This document shows, in pieces, positions 32,368 to 39,654 of a stretch of DNA of 42,147 bases. The stretch lies in NCBI GenBank assembly GCA_003158895.1, contig PMLO01000024.1:1-42147 (forward strand). Direction: 5' to 3'. A model generated the notes under the pieces. That model saw only the letters and a program-made list of their open reading frames with translations, was not told the DNA's origin and did no database searches. A program made the translations under genes and the position numbers. Position 1 is the first letter of the stretch; every line of letters starts with the position of its first letter. Source of the DNA: Propionibacteriaceae bacterium. Its GTDB lineage: Bacteria; Actinomycetota; Actinomycetes; Propionibacteriales; Propionibacteriaceae.

Positions 32368-32985
32368 TCAGCGCCCCATGAAACCCATGACGCCGTCGGC
32401 CATCATCTGTACCGCGATGGCGCTCAGGACGAGGCCTGCGATGCGGGTCAGCAGCGTGATGCCGGCCTCCTTGAGCACACGGCGGATGACCTCGGCGAAC
32501 CGCAGCGTGAGGTACACGCCGAGCATCGCGGTGAGCAGCGCCACGGCGACGACGACGTAGCCGAGCAGCGTCGACTCCGACTGCACCGCGATCATGATCG
32601 CCACGATGACACCTGGGCCGGCGAGCAGCGGCGTCCCCAGCGGCACGATCGCCACGTTCACGTTGGACTCGGGGGCATCATCGGAGGGGGACTCGTCGAA
32701 GTGTCCTGTGAGCAGCTGGAGCGCGACGAGCAGCAGGAGCAGGCCGCCCGAGATCTGGAGCGCACCCACCGACACGTGCAGGTAGTCGAGGATGAACCGC
32801 CCGAACATGCCGAACAGCCCGGTGACGGCGAGTGCGACGAGCGTCGCCCGTCGCGCGGCCACATTCCGATGCCGCGGGGACATCCTGCGGGTGAGCCCCA
32901 GGAACACGGGCAGCAACCCTGGCGGGTCAAGAATCACCCACAACGTCAGCACCGTGGAGGTGAAGACATACCCGTACGAGCTCAC
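32368..32985 (-). CDS. marC: MarC family integral membrane protein
   Basis: The protein is 205 residues with six predicted helices, the MarC/UPF0056 architecture: VLTLWVILDPPGLLPVFLGLT (conserved DPxGxxPxF), then helices for FGRFILDYLHVSVGALQISGG, and after an acidic loop the second half PLGTPLLAGPGVIVAIM (the pseudo-symmetric PLxxPxxxGPG motif). The function is unknown; the name derives from the E. coli mar locus but a role in drug resistance is not supported. GTG 32985 is chosen since GGGAG lies five bases upstream; GTG 32991 directly abuts it. A TAGCGT at 33014-33009 could be the -10. Confidence 0.9.
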   Translation of the reverse strand: MSSYGYVFTSTVLTLWVILDPPGLLPVFLGLTRRMSPRHRNVAARRATLVALAVTGLFGMFGRFILDYLHVSVGALQISGGLLLLLVALQLLTGHFDESPSDDAPESNVNVAIVPLGTPLLAGPGVIVAIMIAVQSESTLLGYVVVAVALLTAMLGVYLTLRFAEVIRRVLKEAGITLLTRIAGLVLSAIAVQMMADGVMGFMGR

Positions 32986-33008
32986 AAGCACTCCCTTCGC
33001 GAGGGATC

Positions 33009-33014
33009 ACGCTA
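33009..33014 (-). promoter_or_regulatory. Putative -10 hexamer TAGCGT for marC
   Basis: It would give a short leader of about 17 nt that includes the GGGAG ribosome-binding site. No -35 consensus is obvious. Confidence 0.35.
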
Positions 33015-33068
33015 GTCGGGCCGGGCCGTGTCCTTCACGTCGGTCCCCCTGCACGGGCACCCATACAC

Positions 33069-33119
33069 GACCGGACAGGCATCTCGATGCATGTCCGGTC
33101 GCGGTTCTGCCTGTCCGGT
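33069..33119 (-). terminator. Strong hairpin with a third half-copy after yccF
   Basis: GACCGGACAGGCATC (33069-33083) and GATGCATGTCCGGTC (33086-33100) form 15-base arms with one mismatch and a two-base centre. A third element, TGCCTGTCCGGT (33108-33119), is the exact reverse complement of ACCGGACAGGCA in the left arm, so two alternative hairpins are possible. It lies 7-57 bp beyond the yccF stop, upstream of marC. Confidence 0.65.
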
Positions 33120-33125
33120 GGCAGG

Positions 33126-33536
33126 TCAGAAGGAGTGCAGGGGGCGCTGGCCGGGGGCGAGGCTCGAGCGAGGGACGATCTCCTTGCCGAAGGGGAAGCA
33201 GGTCACCGGGATCATCTTGATGTTCGCCAATGCGACCGGGATGCCGACGATCGTGATGGTCTGGGCCAGCGCCGTGACGACGTGCCCGATGGCCAGCCAC
33301 ACACCGGCGACGAGGAACCAGATCACGTTGCCGATCGCCGATCCCGCACCGGCACCGCGCTTCTCGACGACCGCGCTGCCGAACGGCCACAACGCGTACT
33401 TGGCCATCCGCAGCGATGCAACCCCGAACGGGATGGTCACGATCAGCACGCAGGCGAGGAGTCCGAAGACGAAGTAGCCGATCGCGAGCCAGAGCCCGCC
33501 GAAGACCAGCCAGATGAGATTGAGCAAGGTACGCAT
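33126..33536 (-). CDS. YccF domain-containing membrane protein
   Basis: The protein is 136 residues with two YccF repeats: residues 1-55 (TLLNLIWLVFGGLWLAIGYF, TIPFGVASLRMAKYALWPFG) and 60-120 (IGNVIWFLVAGVWLAIGHVV, TIVGIPVALANIKMIPVTCFPFGKEIV). This doubled NxIWxxxxGxWLAxGH...GIPxxxxxxKxxxxxxxPFG pattern is diagnostic. It has about four membrane helices and an unknown function. ATG 33536 has a short GGGA before it and a perfect hairpin immediately upstream. The gene is divergent from trmB. Confidence 0.92.
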   Translation of the reverse strand: MRTLLNLIWLVFGGLWLAIGYFVFGLLACVLIVTIPFGVASLRMAKYALWPFGSAVVEKRGAGAGSAIGNVIWFLVAGVWLAIGHVVTALAQTITIVGIPVALANIKMIPVTCFPFGKEIVPRSSLAPGQRPLHSF

Positions 33537-33542
33537 GTGTCC

Positions 33543-33559
33543 CGCGCCAGAGTGGCGCG
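33543..33559 (-). promoter_or_regulatory. Hairpin CGCGCCA-GAG-TGGCGCG just upstream of yccF
   Basis: Seven perfect base pairs with a three-base loop lie seven bases upstream of the yccF start codon. In the mRNA it would sit directly against the ribosome-binding region. A control role is inference. Confidence 0.45.
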
Positions 33560-33664
33560 CCCTTCCTGATACCAGTGAACACGGCCGGCAGCCTCTGGCG
33601 CGTCATGGGCAGCCCCAGTCCTACCCCGGCACGGTGCAACCTGCGGTCAGGGCCGCCCGCTGGA

Positions 33665-33670
33665 TAGGGT
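33665..33670 (+). promoter_or_regulatory. -10 hexamer TAGGGT for leaderless trmB
   Basis: TAGGGT is followed by GTCGCGC and GTG 33678, seven bases. It decides the start in favour of 33678 over the GTG at 33669, which overlaps the hexamer itself. Confidence 0.6.
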
Positions 33671-33677
33671 GTCGCGC

Positions 33678-34388
33678 GTGGTGAGTGCCGAGGCCCGTCC
33701 GCATCGGGACGTTGTGAGCTTCGTCCGCCGCAGCGCCCGCATGAACCCGTCACAGCAGCGCGCATGGCGCGACCACCGCGACACCTACCTCGTCGACATC
33801 CTCCGCGACTCCATGTCCACCTCCGTGGCGCCTCAGGTGCCGCTGGACTGGTCGGCGATCTTCGCTCGTACGGCTCCGCTCATCGCCGAGATCGGGGCCG
33901 GCAACGGCGACTCGCTCGTGGCGACCGCGGCGGCTCATCCGGACATGGACATCGTCGGCTTCGAGGTCTTCGAACCGTCGATCGCGTCGACCGTGGGCAA
34001 GCTCGCCGCGCAGGGCCTCACCAACGCACGCGTCGTGCTCGCAGACGGCGTACAGGGTCTGCGCCACCTCGTACAGCCGGCATCCCTCGACGCCGTCCAC
34101 GCGTTCTTCCCTGACCCCTGGCACAAGTCGCGGCACCACAAGCGACGCCTGATCTCCCCGGAGACCTGCGTGCTCATCGCGGATCGCCTCCGGCCCGGCG
34201 GCCTGTTCCGCGTGGCGACCGACTGGGAGGACTACGCGCTCGCGATGCGCGACGTGCTCGACGCGTCGCCGCTCACTGCGATGTACGACGGCTGGGCGCC
34301 CCGCTTCGACGAGCGGCCCATGACCAAGTACGAGGCCCGCGGGATCGCTGCAGGCAGGGCGGTGTACGACCTGTGCTACCGCCGATGA
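33678..34388 (+). CDS. trmB: tRNA (guanine-46-N7)-methyltransferase
   Basis: The protein is 236 residues. It has the SAM-binding LIAEIGAGNGDSLV, the TrmB signature FFPDPWHKSRHHKRR, and the C-terminal FRVATDWEDYA and TKYEARG motifs. It methylates G46 in the variable loop of tRNAs. The stop overlaps the truA start by four bases, so trmB, truA and the following methyltransferase form one operon; all three are likely RNA-modification enzymes. Confidence 0.96.
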   Translation: MVSAEARPHRDVVSFVRRSARMNPSQQRAWRDHRDTYLVDILRDSMSTSVAPQVPLDWSAIFARTAPLIAEIGAGNGDSLVATAAAHPDMDIVGFEVFEPSIASTVGKLAAQGLTNARVVLADGVQGLRHLVQPASLDAVHAFFPDPWHKSRHHKRRLISPETCVLIADRLRPGGLFRVATDWEDYALAMRDVLDASPLTAMYDGWAPRFDERPMTKYEARGIAAGRAVYDLCYRR

Positions 34389-35239
34389 GTACCGACCTTG
34401 TCCGTTGGCGGCTCGACATCGCCTATGACGGCACCGCCTTCATCGGCTGGGCCGCGCAACCCGGACAGCGCAGCGTCGAGGGGGATCTCGCCGGCTGGGT
34501 CGGGCGCATCCTCTCCCTCGACGAGCCACCCCGCCTGACGTGCGCCGGCCGTACGGACGCCGGCGTTCACGCCCGCGGCCAGGTCGTCCACGTCGACCTT
34601 CCCGCGACGACGGAGACGGGACGTTCCGAGATGCGTGACACTGGCGCGGTCCTCGCCCACCGACTGCCGCGCGCGCTCCCCGCCGACATCGCCGTACGAG
34701 GCGTGACCCGGGCGCCTGACGGCTTCGACGCCCGGTTCTCGGCGATCTGGCGTCGCTACGTGTACCGGCTGTGGGACGACCCGGCTGATGCGGATCCGCT
34801 GCGCCGCTACCAGGTCGTACGACATCCCGAGCCGCTGGACGTCTCCCTCCTCGCCGACGCGGGCGCGGATCTGATCGGGCTCCACGACTTCGCCGCGTTC
34901 TGCAAGCGCCGCGACCAGGCGACGACGATCCGCACATTGCAGCGCGTCGAGGCTGTACGGCTCGGAGACCGCACGATCGAGGTCACCGTCCAGGCGGATG
35001 CGTTCTGCCACTCGATGGTGCGCTCACTGATGGGAGCGTTGACCGCTGTCGCCGCCGGACGCAAGGACCGTACGTGGCTGCAGGGTCTGCTCACGCGCAC
35101 GGAACGCGCGAATGACGTCACCGTGCTGCCCGCTCATGGCTTGACCCTCGAGGAGGTCGGTTATCCGGCCGACGCCGAGCTCGCCGCGCGCGCCGCCGAG
35201 GCCAGGACGACCCGCAGCCTGCGCGAGGAGCGAGCATGA
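34385..35239 (+). CDS. truA: tRNA pseudouridine(38-40) synthase
   Basis: The protein is 284 residues from ATG 34385 (ATGA overlap with trmB). The N-terminus WRLDIAYDGTAFIGWAAQPG and the catalytic Asp in CAGRTDAGVHA are classic TruA; ARFSAIWRRYVYRL and FCHSMVRSLMGAL follow. It converts U38-U40 of the anticodon stem to pseudouridine. In many Actinobacteria truA directly follows rplQ; here it has moved into an operon with trmB, and rplQ stands alone 7 kb away on the other strand. Confidence 0.97.
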   Translation: MSTDLVRWRLDIAYDGTAFIGWAAQPGQRSVEGDLAGWVGRILSLDEPPRLTCAGRTDAGVHARGQVVHVDLPATTETGRSEMRDTGAVLAHRLPRALPADIAVRGVTRAPDGFDARFSAIWRRYVYRLWDDPADADPLRRYQVVRHPEPLDVSLLADAGADLIGLHDFAAFCKRRDQATTIRTLQRVEAVRLGDRTIEVTVQADAFCHSMVRSLMGALTAVAAGRKDRTWLQGLLTRTERANDVTVLPAHGLTLEEVGYPADAELAARAAEARTTRSLREERA

Positions 35240-35829
35240 GCCACTACTTCGAGACCCCCACTGGCAAGGCCAACACGTTCCGCGTCCCCATGCGGCTCTG
35301 GGAGGCCGACGTCGAGCTCGAGAGTTCGCGAGGGGTCTTCTCCGGAGGTGGCCTGGACCTCGGTACGGCCATGCTGCTGCGCTCCACGGAGCCGCCCGCC
35401 GGTCCCGTACAGCTCCTCGACCTCGGGTGCGGCATCGGGCCGCTCACGGTCGCGCTCGGACTGGCGGACCCGGAGGCCCGGATCACGGCGGTCGACGTCA
35501 ACGAACGCGCCCTCGCGCTGACCCGGGCCAACGCGGACCGGCTCGGCATCGGCGACCGGGTCTCGACGGCGCTGCCCCAGGACGTACCGGCCGGCGAGCG
35601 CTACGACGAGATCTGGTCCAACCCGCCGATCCGGATCGGCAAGGCCGCCCTCCACGAGCTCCTGACCACGTGGCTCGACCGGCTTCGCCCAGCGGGCACC
35701 GCCCGGATGGTCGTCGCTCGGAACCTGGGAGCCGACTCGCTGACGACCTGGCTCGAGGACCAGGGCTGGGACTGTCAGCGCGTCGCGAGCGCCAAGGGCT
35801 TCCGGGTGTTAGCCGTTCGGCGGCGCTGA
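35236..35829 (+). CDS. Class I SAM methyltransferase, RsmC/RlmG-like small-domain (MTS)
   Basis: The protein is 197 residues, with ATG 35236 overlapping the truA stop (ATGA). It begins SHYFETPTGKANTFRVP, then FSGGGLDLGTAMLL, the SAM motif LLDLGCGIGPLTVALG and the catalytic NPPIRIGKAALHELL. NPPxRxGK is the substrate-base motif of the RsmC-type rRNA guanine-N2 methyltransferases; this is the single-domain actinobacterial form lacking the N-terminal half of RsmC. An rRNA or tRNA guanine N2 target is inferred, and the exact base is unknown. Confidence 0.9.
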   Translation: MSHYFETPTGKANTFRVPMRLWEADVELESSRGVFSGGGLDLGTAMLLRSTEPPAGPVQLLDLGCGIGPLTVALGLADPEARITAVDVNERALALTRANADRLGIGDRVSTALPQDVPAGERYDEIWSNPPIRIGKAALHELLTTWLDRLRPAGTARMVVARNLGADSLTTWLEDQGWDCQRVASAKGFRVLAVRRR

Positions 35830-35928
35830 TTCTGCAAAGCACCGCCGATGGCCCGTCGCTCATGCTATGAACTGACTCGGATGAACTGCCGGTCGTCGGC
35901 GGTTACCACCAGGCCGTAAGGAGCACAC

Positions 35929-36144
35929 ATGGGATTCGCTGATGAGCTGAAGGCGAAGGCCTCAGAACTTCTCGACGACGCCAAGGATGTCTTCGAGGAC
36001 GCTAAGGACAAGGCTGGGGAGCTCTACGAGGGCGCCAAGGACAAGGTCGAGGACATCTTCGACGGCGACGCCGAGGCTGCCAAAGACAGCGCCGCGGATG
36101 TCGCAGAGAAGGCGCCGGACGCCACGGAAGCGCCCAACAGCTGA
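35929..36144 (+). CDS. Small acidic amphipathic-helix protein (YtxH/CsbD/LEA-like)
   Basis: The product is 71 residues with an excellent Shine-Dalgarno (AAGGAG, five bases before ATG 35929). It is almost entirely charged helix built of loosely repeated 11-residue blocks (LLDDAKDVFEDAKDKAGELYEGAKDKVEDIF), followed by an Ala/Asp/Glu-rich tail. There is no membrane segment or Cys. This is reminiscent of LEA-like and CsbD-like stress proteins, but I cannot name a family firmly. It has its own transcription unit: a TATGAA near 35866 could be a -10, and a very strong terminator hairpin follows at 36158. Confidence 0.8.
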   Translation: MGFADELKAKASELLDDAKDVFEDAKDKAGELYEGAKDKVEDIFDGDAEAAKDSAADVAEKAPDATEAPNS

Positions 36145-36157
36145 CGCAACATACTTT

Positions 36158-36193
36158 CACGAGGGCACCGATCGTACGGTCGGTGCCCTCGTG
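36158..36193. terminator. Bidirectional terminator, perfect 14-bp stem
   Basis: CACGAGGGCACCGA (36158-36171) pairs exactly with TCGGTGCCCTCGTG (36180-36193) around an eight-base loop. It sits 13 bp after the small acidic protein gene and 7 bp beyond the stop of the convergent ABC permease. Short T-rich stretches flank both sides (GTTT on the right; AAAGTATGTT when read leftward). Confidence 0.85.
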
Positions 36194-36199
36194 GCCGTT

Positions 36200-37801
36200 T
36201 CAGCGCTTGTACGTCACCTCGCGGAGCACCTCCGGCCAGTGGCGATCGAGCCGCCGGCCACCCATGACCACGCCCCACGCGATCGTGGCGCCAGCGGTCG
36301 CGAGGGCGATCGGCAACGCTGCGTACCGGGCCCAGACGGCGCTGTACGAGAGGGCGCCGACCACAATCGCCGGCGCGGAGACCAGGAGCGCGAGCACGAT
36401 GGTCAGCAGGCTCACGACGACCGACAGCGGGCCTCCGCCGGAGCCCTTGCCGAACGGGTTGCTGCCTGGTGGCGGCACCGGTACCTGGATGATGCTGCCC
36501 AGGTGCGACCCGACACCGAGCGCGGCGCCGGTCACGGCGATCGTCGCGGCGGCGAACGGGATCAGATGATCGGACCCGGTGACGACGACACCCATGAGCA
36601 GGACGAGGGTCACGATGGGCAGCGCGACCGTGCTGAAGCCCAGGAGTCGGCCGAGCCTGTCCTCCCAGCCCTTCACCGACGTGGTGATGTGGGTCCACAG
36701 CGCGCTGTCGTCGTACGAGATGTCGAACGCCAAGGTCGGGCCGAGGAGCATTCCGAGCAGCGGCGCGACGAGCAGCAGCGAGATCCCCCCGGCGTGGCCT
36801 CCAGCGGCGGTCACCCCGGCGACGGACACACCGACGAGCACCGGCGCGAGCATCATCGAGAAGACCGACAGCAGTCGGCGCGGGTCGCGGCGGTAGTAGC
36901 GCAGCAGCCGTCCGGCGACGACGGCCGTGGACGACCCCGAGAACCACCGGTCGACGAGACTGTCGCGGGTCACGCGGCCGACGACGTCGGGGACGTCCAG
37001 CGGTGTCGTGAGCGCGCGGCGCAGGGCCGCCCACCACCCCAGGAGCAGCGCACCGAGCGTCACCAGGGCCACGGTGCCGTGACCAAGTGCTGCCCCCACG
37101 TCCCCCTGAGCCACGTCGGCGGGTAGCACCCATGCGGCGCCGAAAGGGGTCCAGGACAGGACGGTCGCGGCGTGGTCGAGCGCGGCCACCACCGCTTCCG
37201 AGCCGGAGGAGCGGCTGATGGCCGAGCTGGCCAGTTGCAGGACGACCGTGATGCCGACCGCAAAAACGACCATGGCGAGACCCGTGATGTCTCGGAACCG
37301 TCGTGACCCGAGCGCTCCAGAGAAGGCCGTGGTGAGCACGTGTGGAAGGAGCGTCGCAGTGACAACGCCGAGGATCATTCCGGCCAGTCCGGCGATGAAG
37401 ACGGGAAGGCTCCTCGCCCAGCCGATCACGCTGGAGATACCCACAAGGATCGTCAGGAAGGAACCGAGGCCGAGCAGGCCTGCGACGTACAGCCCTGGGA
37501 TGAGCCGTGACGCTCGCACCGGCAGCAGCGCGAACCGGCTAGGCGACAGCGCGTCGTCGGTGCCCGTGAGGAACAGGGGCAACCAGATCCAGGCGATCAT
37601 GAGCGCGAAGCCGATGAGCACCGTAAGTGCCCTGGCCACCACCAGGTCGGTCCGGCTGAGGACGATCAGGACGAGGCAGAAGGGCGCGGTGAACAGCAAC
37701 GAGATGATCGCGACTGCCGTCAACGCGGCCCGCTGTCGAGTTCCGCCGGCGAGGCTACGTCGTAGCAGCCGGAACCGGAGGCCTACGAGGAGTGCAACCA
37801 C
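36200..37801 (-). CDS. ABC transporter permease (multi-pass exporter subunit)
   Basis: The protein is 533 residues from GTG 37801, whose first 19 bases overlap the end of the ATPase gene in another frame. It has about 12 hydrophobic helices; it opens with VALLVGLRFRLLRRSLAGG and contains cytoplasmic loops with RLLRYYRRDPRRLLSV and SYDDSALWTHITTSVKGWEDRLGR. This layout (no periplasmic-binding partner, ATPase encoded immediately upstream) fits ABC-2-like exporters of unknown cargo common in high-GC Gram-positives. The 579-codon frame from 37939 runs through the ATPase gene in the wrong frame and is not used. The substrate is unknown. Confidence 0.85.
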   Translation of the reverse strand: MVALLVGLRFRLLRRSLAGGTRQRAALTAVAIISLLFTAPFCLVLIVLSRTDLVVARALTVLIGFALMIAWIWLPLFLTGTDDALSPSRFALLPVRASRLIPGLYVAGLLGLGSFLTILVGISSVIGWARSLPVFIAGLAGMILGVVTATLLPHVLTTAFSGALGSRRFRDITGLAMVVFAVGITVVLQLASSAISRSSGSEAVVAALDHAATVLSWTPFGAAWVLPADVAQGDVGAALGHGTVALVTLGALLLGWWAALRRALTTPLDVPDVVGRVTRDSLVDRWFSGSSTAVVAGRLLRYYRRDPRRLLSVFSMMLAPVLVGVSVAGVTAAGGHAGGISLLLVAPLLGMLLGPTLAFDISYDDSALWTHITTSVKGWEDRLGRLLGFSTVALPIVTLVLLMGVVVTGSDHLIPFAAATIAVTGAALGVGSHLGSIIQVPVPPPGSNPFGKGSGGGPLSVVVSLLTIVLALLVSAPAIVVGALSYSAVWARYAALPIALATAGATIAWGVVMGGRRLDRHWPEVLREVTYKR

Positions 37802-38673
37802 GCCAACGACTCCGACTCGAGGTGGCGGGCACCGACAAGGTCCAGGAACTTGTCGGTGAGGCTGTCGCCCTGCCGTACGTCGTCGAGAGTTCCCGCCGCC
37901 TGTACCCGGCCGTGGGCCACGACCGCGAGCGAGTCGCACAGCGCCTCGACGACCTCCATGACGTGGCTGGACAGCAGCACGGTGCCGCCGGACGTCACAA
38001 ACGCTTTGAGGATCTGGCGGATCATGTCACCGGAGACGGGATCCACGGCCTCGAACGGCTCGTCGAGGATGAGCAGCCGTGGGGCGTGGACGAGCGCGCA
38101 CGCGAGCCCGATCTTCTTCGTCATGCCCGCCGAGTAGTCGCACACGAGCAGCTCGGCATCCTCGGCGAGACCCAGGGCGCTCAGCAACTCATCTGCCCTG
38201 GTCTCGGCGACGCGCCGTTCCAGCCCGCGCAGCAGGGCGACGTAGCGGATGAGCTCCCGCCCGCTCAGCCGATCGAAGACATGCAGCCCGTCAGGCAGCA
38301 CCCCGATGAGCGCCTTTGCGGCGACGGGATCGGACCAGACATCGTGGCCCAGTACCTCGACGTTTCCCGCGTCCGGACGGAGCAGGCCCGTGATCATCGA
38401 CAGGGTCGTCGTCTTGCCCGCACCGTTGGGACCGACGAGCCCGTACATCGAACCTGGCTCCACGAGAAGGGAGAGCCCATCGACCGCACGCTTGTCGCCG
38501 AACGACTTGACGAGATCGGTGACGCGGAGTGCTGGCACAGCCGAATTGAACACCCGACCGTCCGCCAGGTGATAGTCGGGGCCCTGTCTGGTGAACACTT
38601 TCTCCCATTCCCGCGACGGGAACGCCCGCCAGGACAGACGGAATAGCCCGGCCTGGGACAGGGTTGTGCCCAT
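37783..38673 (-). CDS. ABC transporter ATP-binding protein
   Basis: The protein is 296 residues from ATG 38673. Walker A GPNGAGKTT, Q-loop region IGVLPDGLHVFDRLSGREL, a divergent signature CDYSAGMTKKIGLACAL (SAGM where LSGGQ is usual), Walker B LLILDEPFEAVDP and H-loop LSSHVMEVVEAL are all present. A 50-residue N-terminal extension (MGTTLSQAGLFRLSWR...) precedes the ATPase domain. It is coupled with the overlapping permease gene. A TATACC six bases before the ATG suggests leaderless expression from a promoter that overlaps the sodA promoter. Confidence 0.92.
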   Translation of the reverse strand: MGTTLSQAGLFRLSWRAFPSREWEKVFTRQGPDYHLADGRVFNSAVPALRVTDLVKSFGDKRAVDGLSLLVEPGSMYGLVGPNGAGKTTTLSMITGLLRPDAGNVEVLGHDVWSDPVAAKALIGVLPDGLHVFDRLSGRELIRYVALLRGLERRVAETRADELLSALGLAEDAELLVCDYSAGMTKKIGLACALVHAPRLLILDEPFEAVDPVSGDMIRQILKAFVTSGGTVLLSSHVMEVVEALCDSLAVVAHGRVQAAGTLDDVRQGDSLTDKFLDLVGARHLESESLAWLHSS

Positions 38674-38679
38674 CAGATG

Positions 38680-38687
38680 GGTATAGA
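38680..38687. promoter_or_regulatory. Overlapping divergent -10 elements of the ABC operon and sodA
   Basis: TATAGA (38682-38687, plus) could serve sodA with a leader of about 45 nt, while TATACC (38685-38680, minus) lies six bases before the ATPase ATG 38673. The two hexamers share TATA, so RNA polymerase could not occupy both at once. Confidence 0.45.
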
Positions 38688-38739
38688 ACGACAGAGAACC
38701 CCAGACACCGACGAAACACCGACCCTTGAAGGAGACACT

Positions 38740-39357
38740 ATGGCCGTCTACACGCTGCCCGATCTCGACTACGACTACGGAGCACTCGCACCGCACATCA
38801 GCGGCGAGATCATGGAGCTGCATCACAGCAAGCACCACGCCGCGTACGTGGCGGGCGCCAACACCGCGCTCGACAAGCTCGCCGAGGCGCGCGACAAGGA
38901 CGACTTCGCTGCCGTGAACAAGCTCGAGAAGGACCTCGCGTTCCACCTCGGCGGACACATCAACCACTCGGTGTTCTGGAAGAACATGTCGCCCGACGGC
39001 GGCGGCGAGCCGGCAGGGTCGCTCGCGTCCGGGATCGCGGAGACGTTCGGCGGCTTCGCCAAGTTCCAGCGCCACTTCACCGAGACTGCCAATGGCATCC
39101 AGGGCTCTGGCTGGGCGATGCTCGTCTGGGACACGCTGGGCGGGCGCCTGAACATCAACCAGCTGTACGACCAGCAGGGCAACCTGCCCGCCGGCCAGGT
39201 GCCGCTGCTCCAGCTCGACATGTGGGAGCACGCGTTCTACCTGCAGTACAAGAACGTCAAGGCCGACTACGCCAAGGCGTGGTGGAACGTGGTCAACTGG
39301 ACAGACGTCCAGGCCCGGTACGACCGCGCCGTGACCCAGACCGCCGGCCTGATCTGA
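38740..39357 (+). CDS. sodA: Superoxide dismutase, Fe/Mn type
   Basis: The protein is 205 residues with AAGGAG five bases before ATG 38740. The metal ligands are His28 (ELHHSKHHAAYV), a His in GGHINHSVFW (about 76), and Asp and His in LDMWEHAFYLQYKNVKADY (about 160/164). NQLYDQQGNL and WWNVVNW are typical of actinobacterial SodA. It dismutates superoxide in the cytoplasm or outside the cell; no signal peptide is visible. Fe versus Mn preference cannot be fixed from the sequence alone. The longer frame from 38677 is upstream leader. Confidence 0.96.
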   Translation: MAVYTLPDLDYDYGALAPHISGEIMELHHSKHHAAYVAGANTALDKLAEARDKDDFAAVNKLEKDLAFHLGGHINHSVFWKNMSPDGGGEPAGSLASGIAETFGGFAKFQRHFTETANGIQGSGWAMLVWDTLGGRLNINQLYDQQGNLPAGQVPLLQLDMWEHAFYLQYKNVKADYAKAWWNVVNWTDVQARYDRAVTQTAGLI

Positions 39358-39376
39358 TCGCCTGATCAACCTCGAA

Positions 39377-39407
39377 GGTCCCCGTCAGCAACTGCTGGCG
39401 GGGATCC
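39377..39407 (+). terminator. Hairpin terminator after sodA
   Basis: GGTCCCCGTCAGCA (39377-39390) pairs with TGCTGGCGGGGATCC (39393-39407), with G-U pairs, around a two-base centre; it is followed by CGTCGTTCTC. It begins 19 bp after the sodA stop. Confidence 0.65.
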
Positions 39408-39548
39408 GTCGTTCTCACCCCAGGACGCCCAGCACCGTGATCGCCGCGGCCGCCGACCATGCCTGAGGCCGACAGGCGGCGGGGTAGGGGATCGGCGTCC
39501 CATAGACGGTGGCCGCATCGCCCGCATGAAGCTCCGTCTCGCTGCCAC

Positions 39549-39641
39549 GCCAGCGCCCTGATGCCCATCCCTGTCGCGGTCGTGTTCTTCATCTTCCAGC
39601 GGCGCATCATGAACGCCGCCCGTGGAGCGGTGAAGGAGTAG
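39549..39641 (+). pseudogene. Remnant C-terminus of a MalG-type sugar ABC permease
   Basis: The last 30 codons before a TAG at 39639-39641 read ASALMPIPVAVVFFIFQRR and end RGAVKE. This matches the common C-terminus of carbohydrate ABC permeases of the MalG family (hydrophobic P-x-V-FxxxQRxxxxxxxxGAVKG). Upstream of 39549 the frame turns Arg/His-rich and no transporter homology can be followed, and no partner genes are nearby. It is therefore probably a relic of a deleted operon. The region 39408-39548 holds nothing else I recognise. Confidence 0.4.
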
Positions 39642-39654
39642 CCATACTGAGCGG

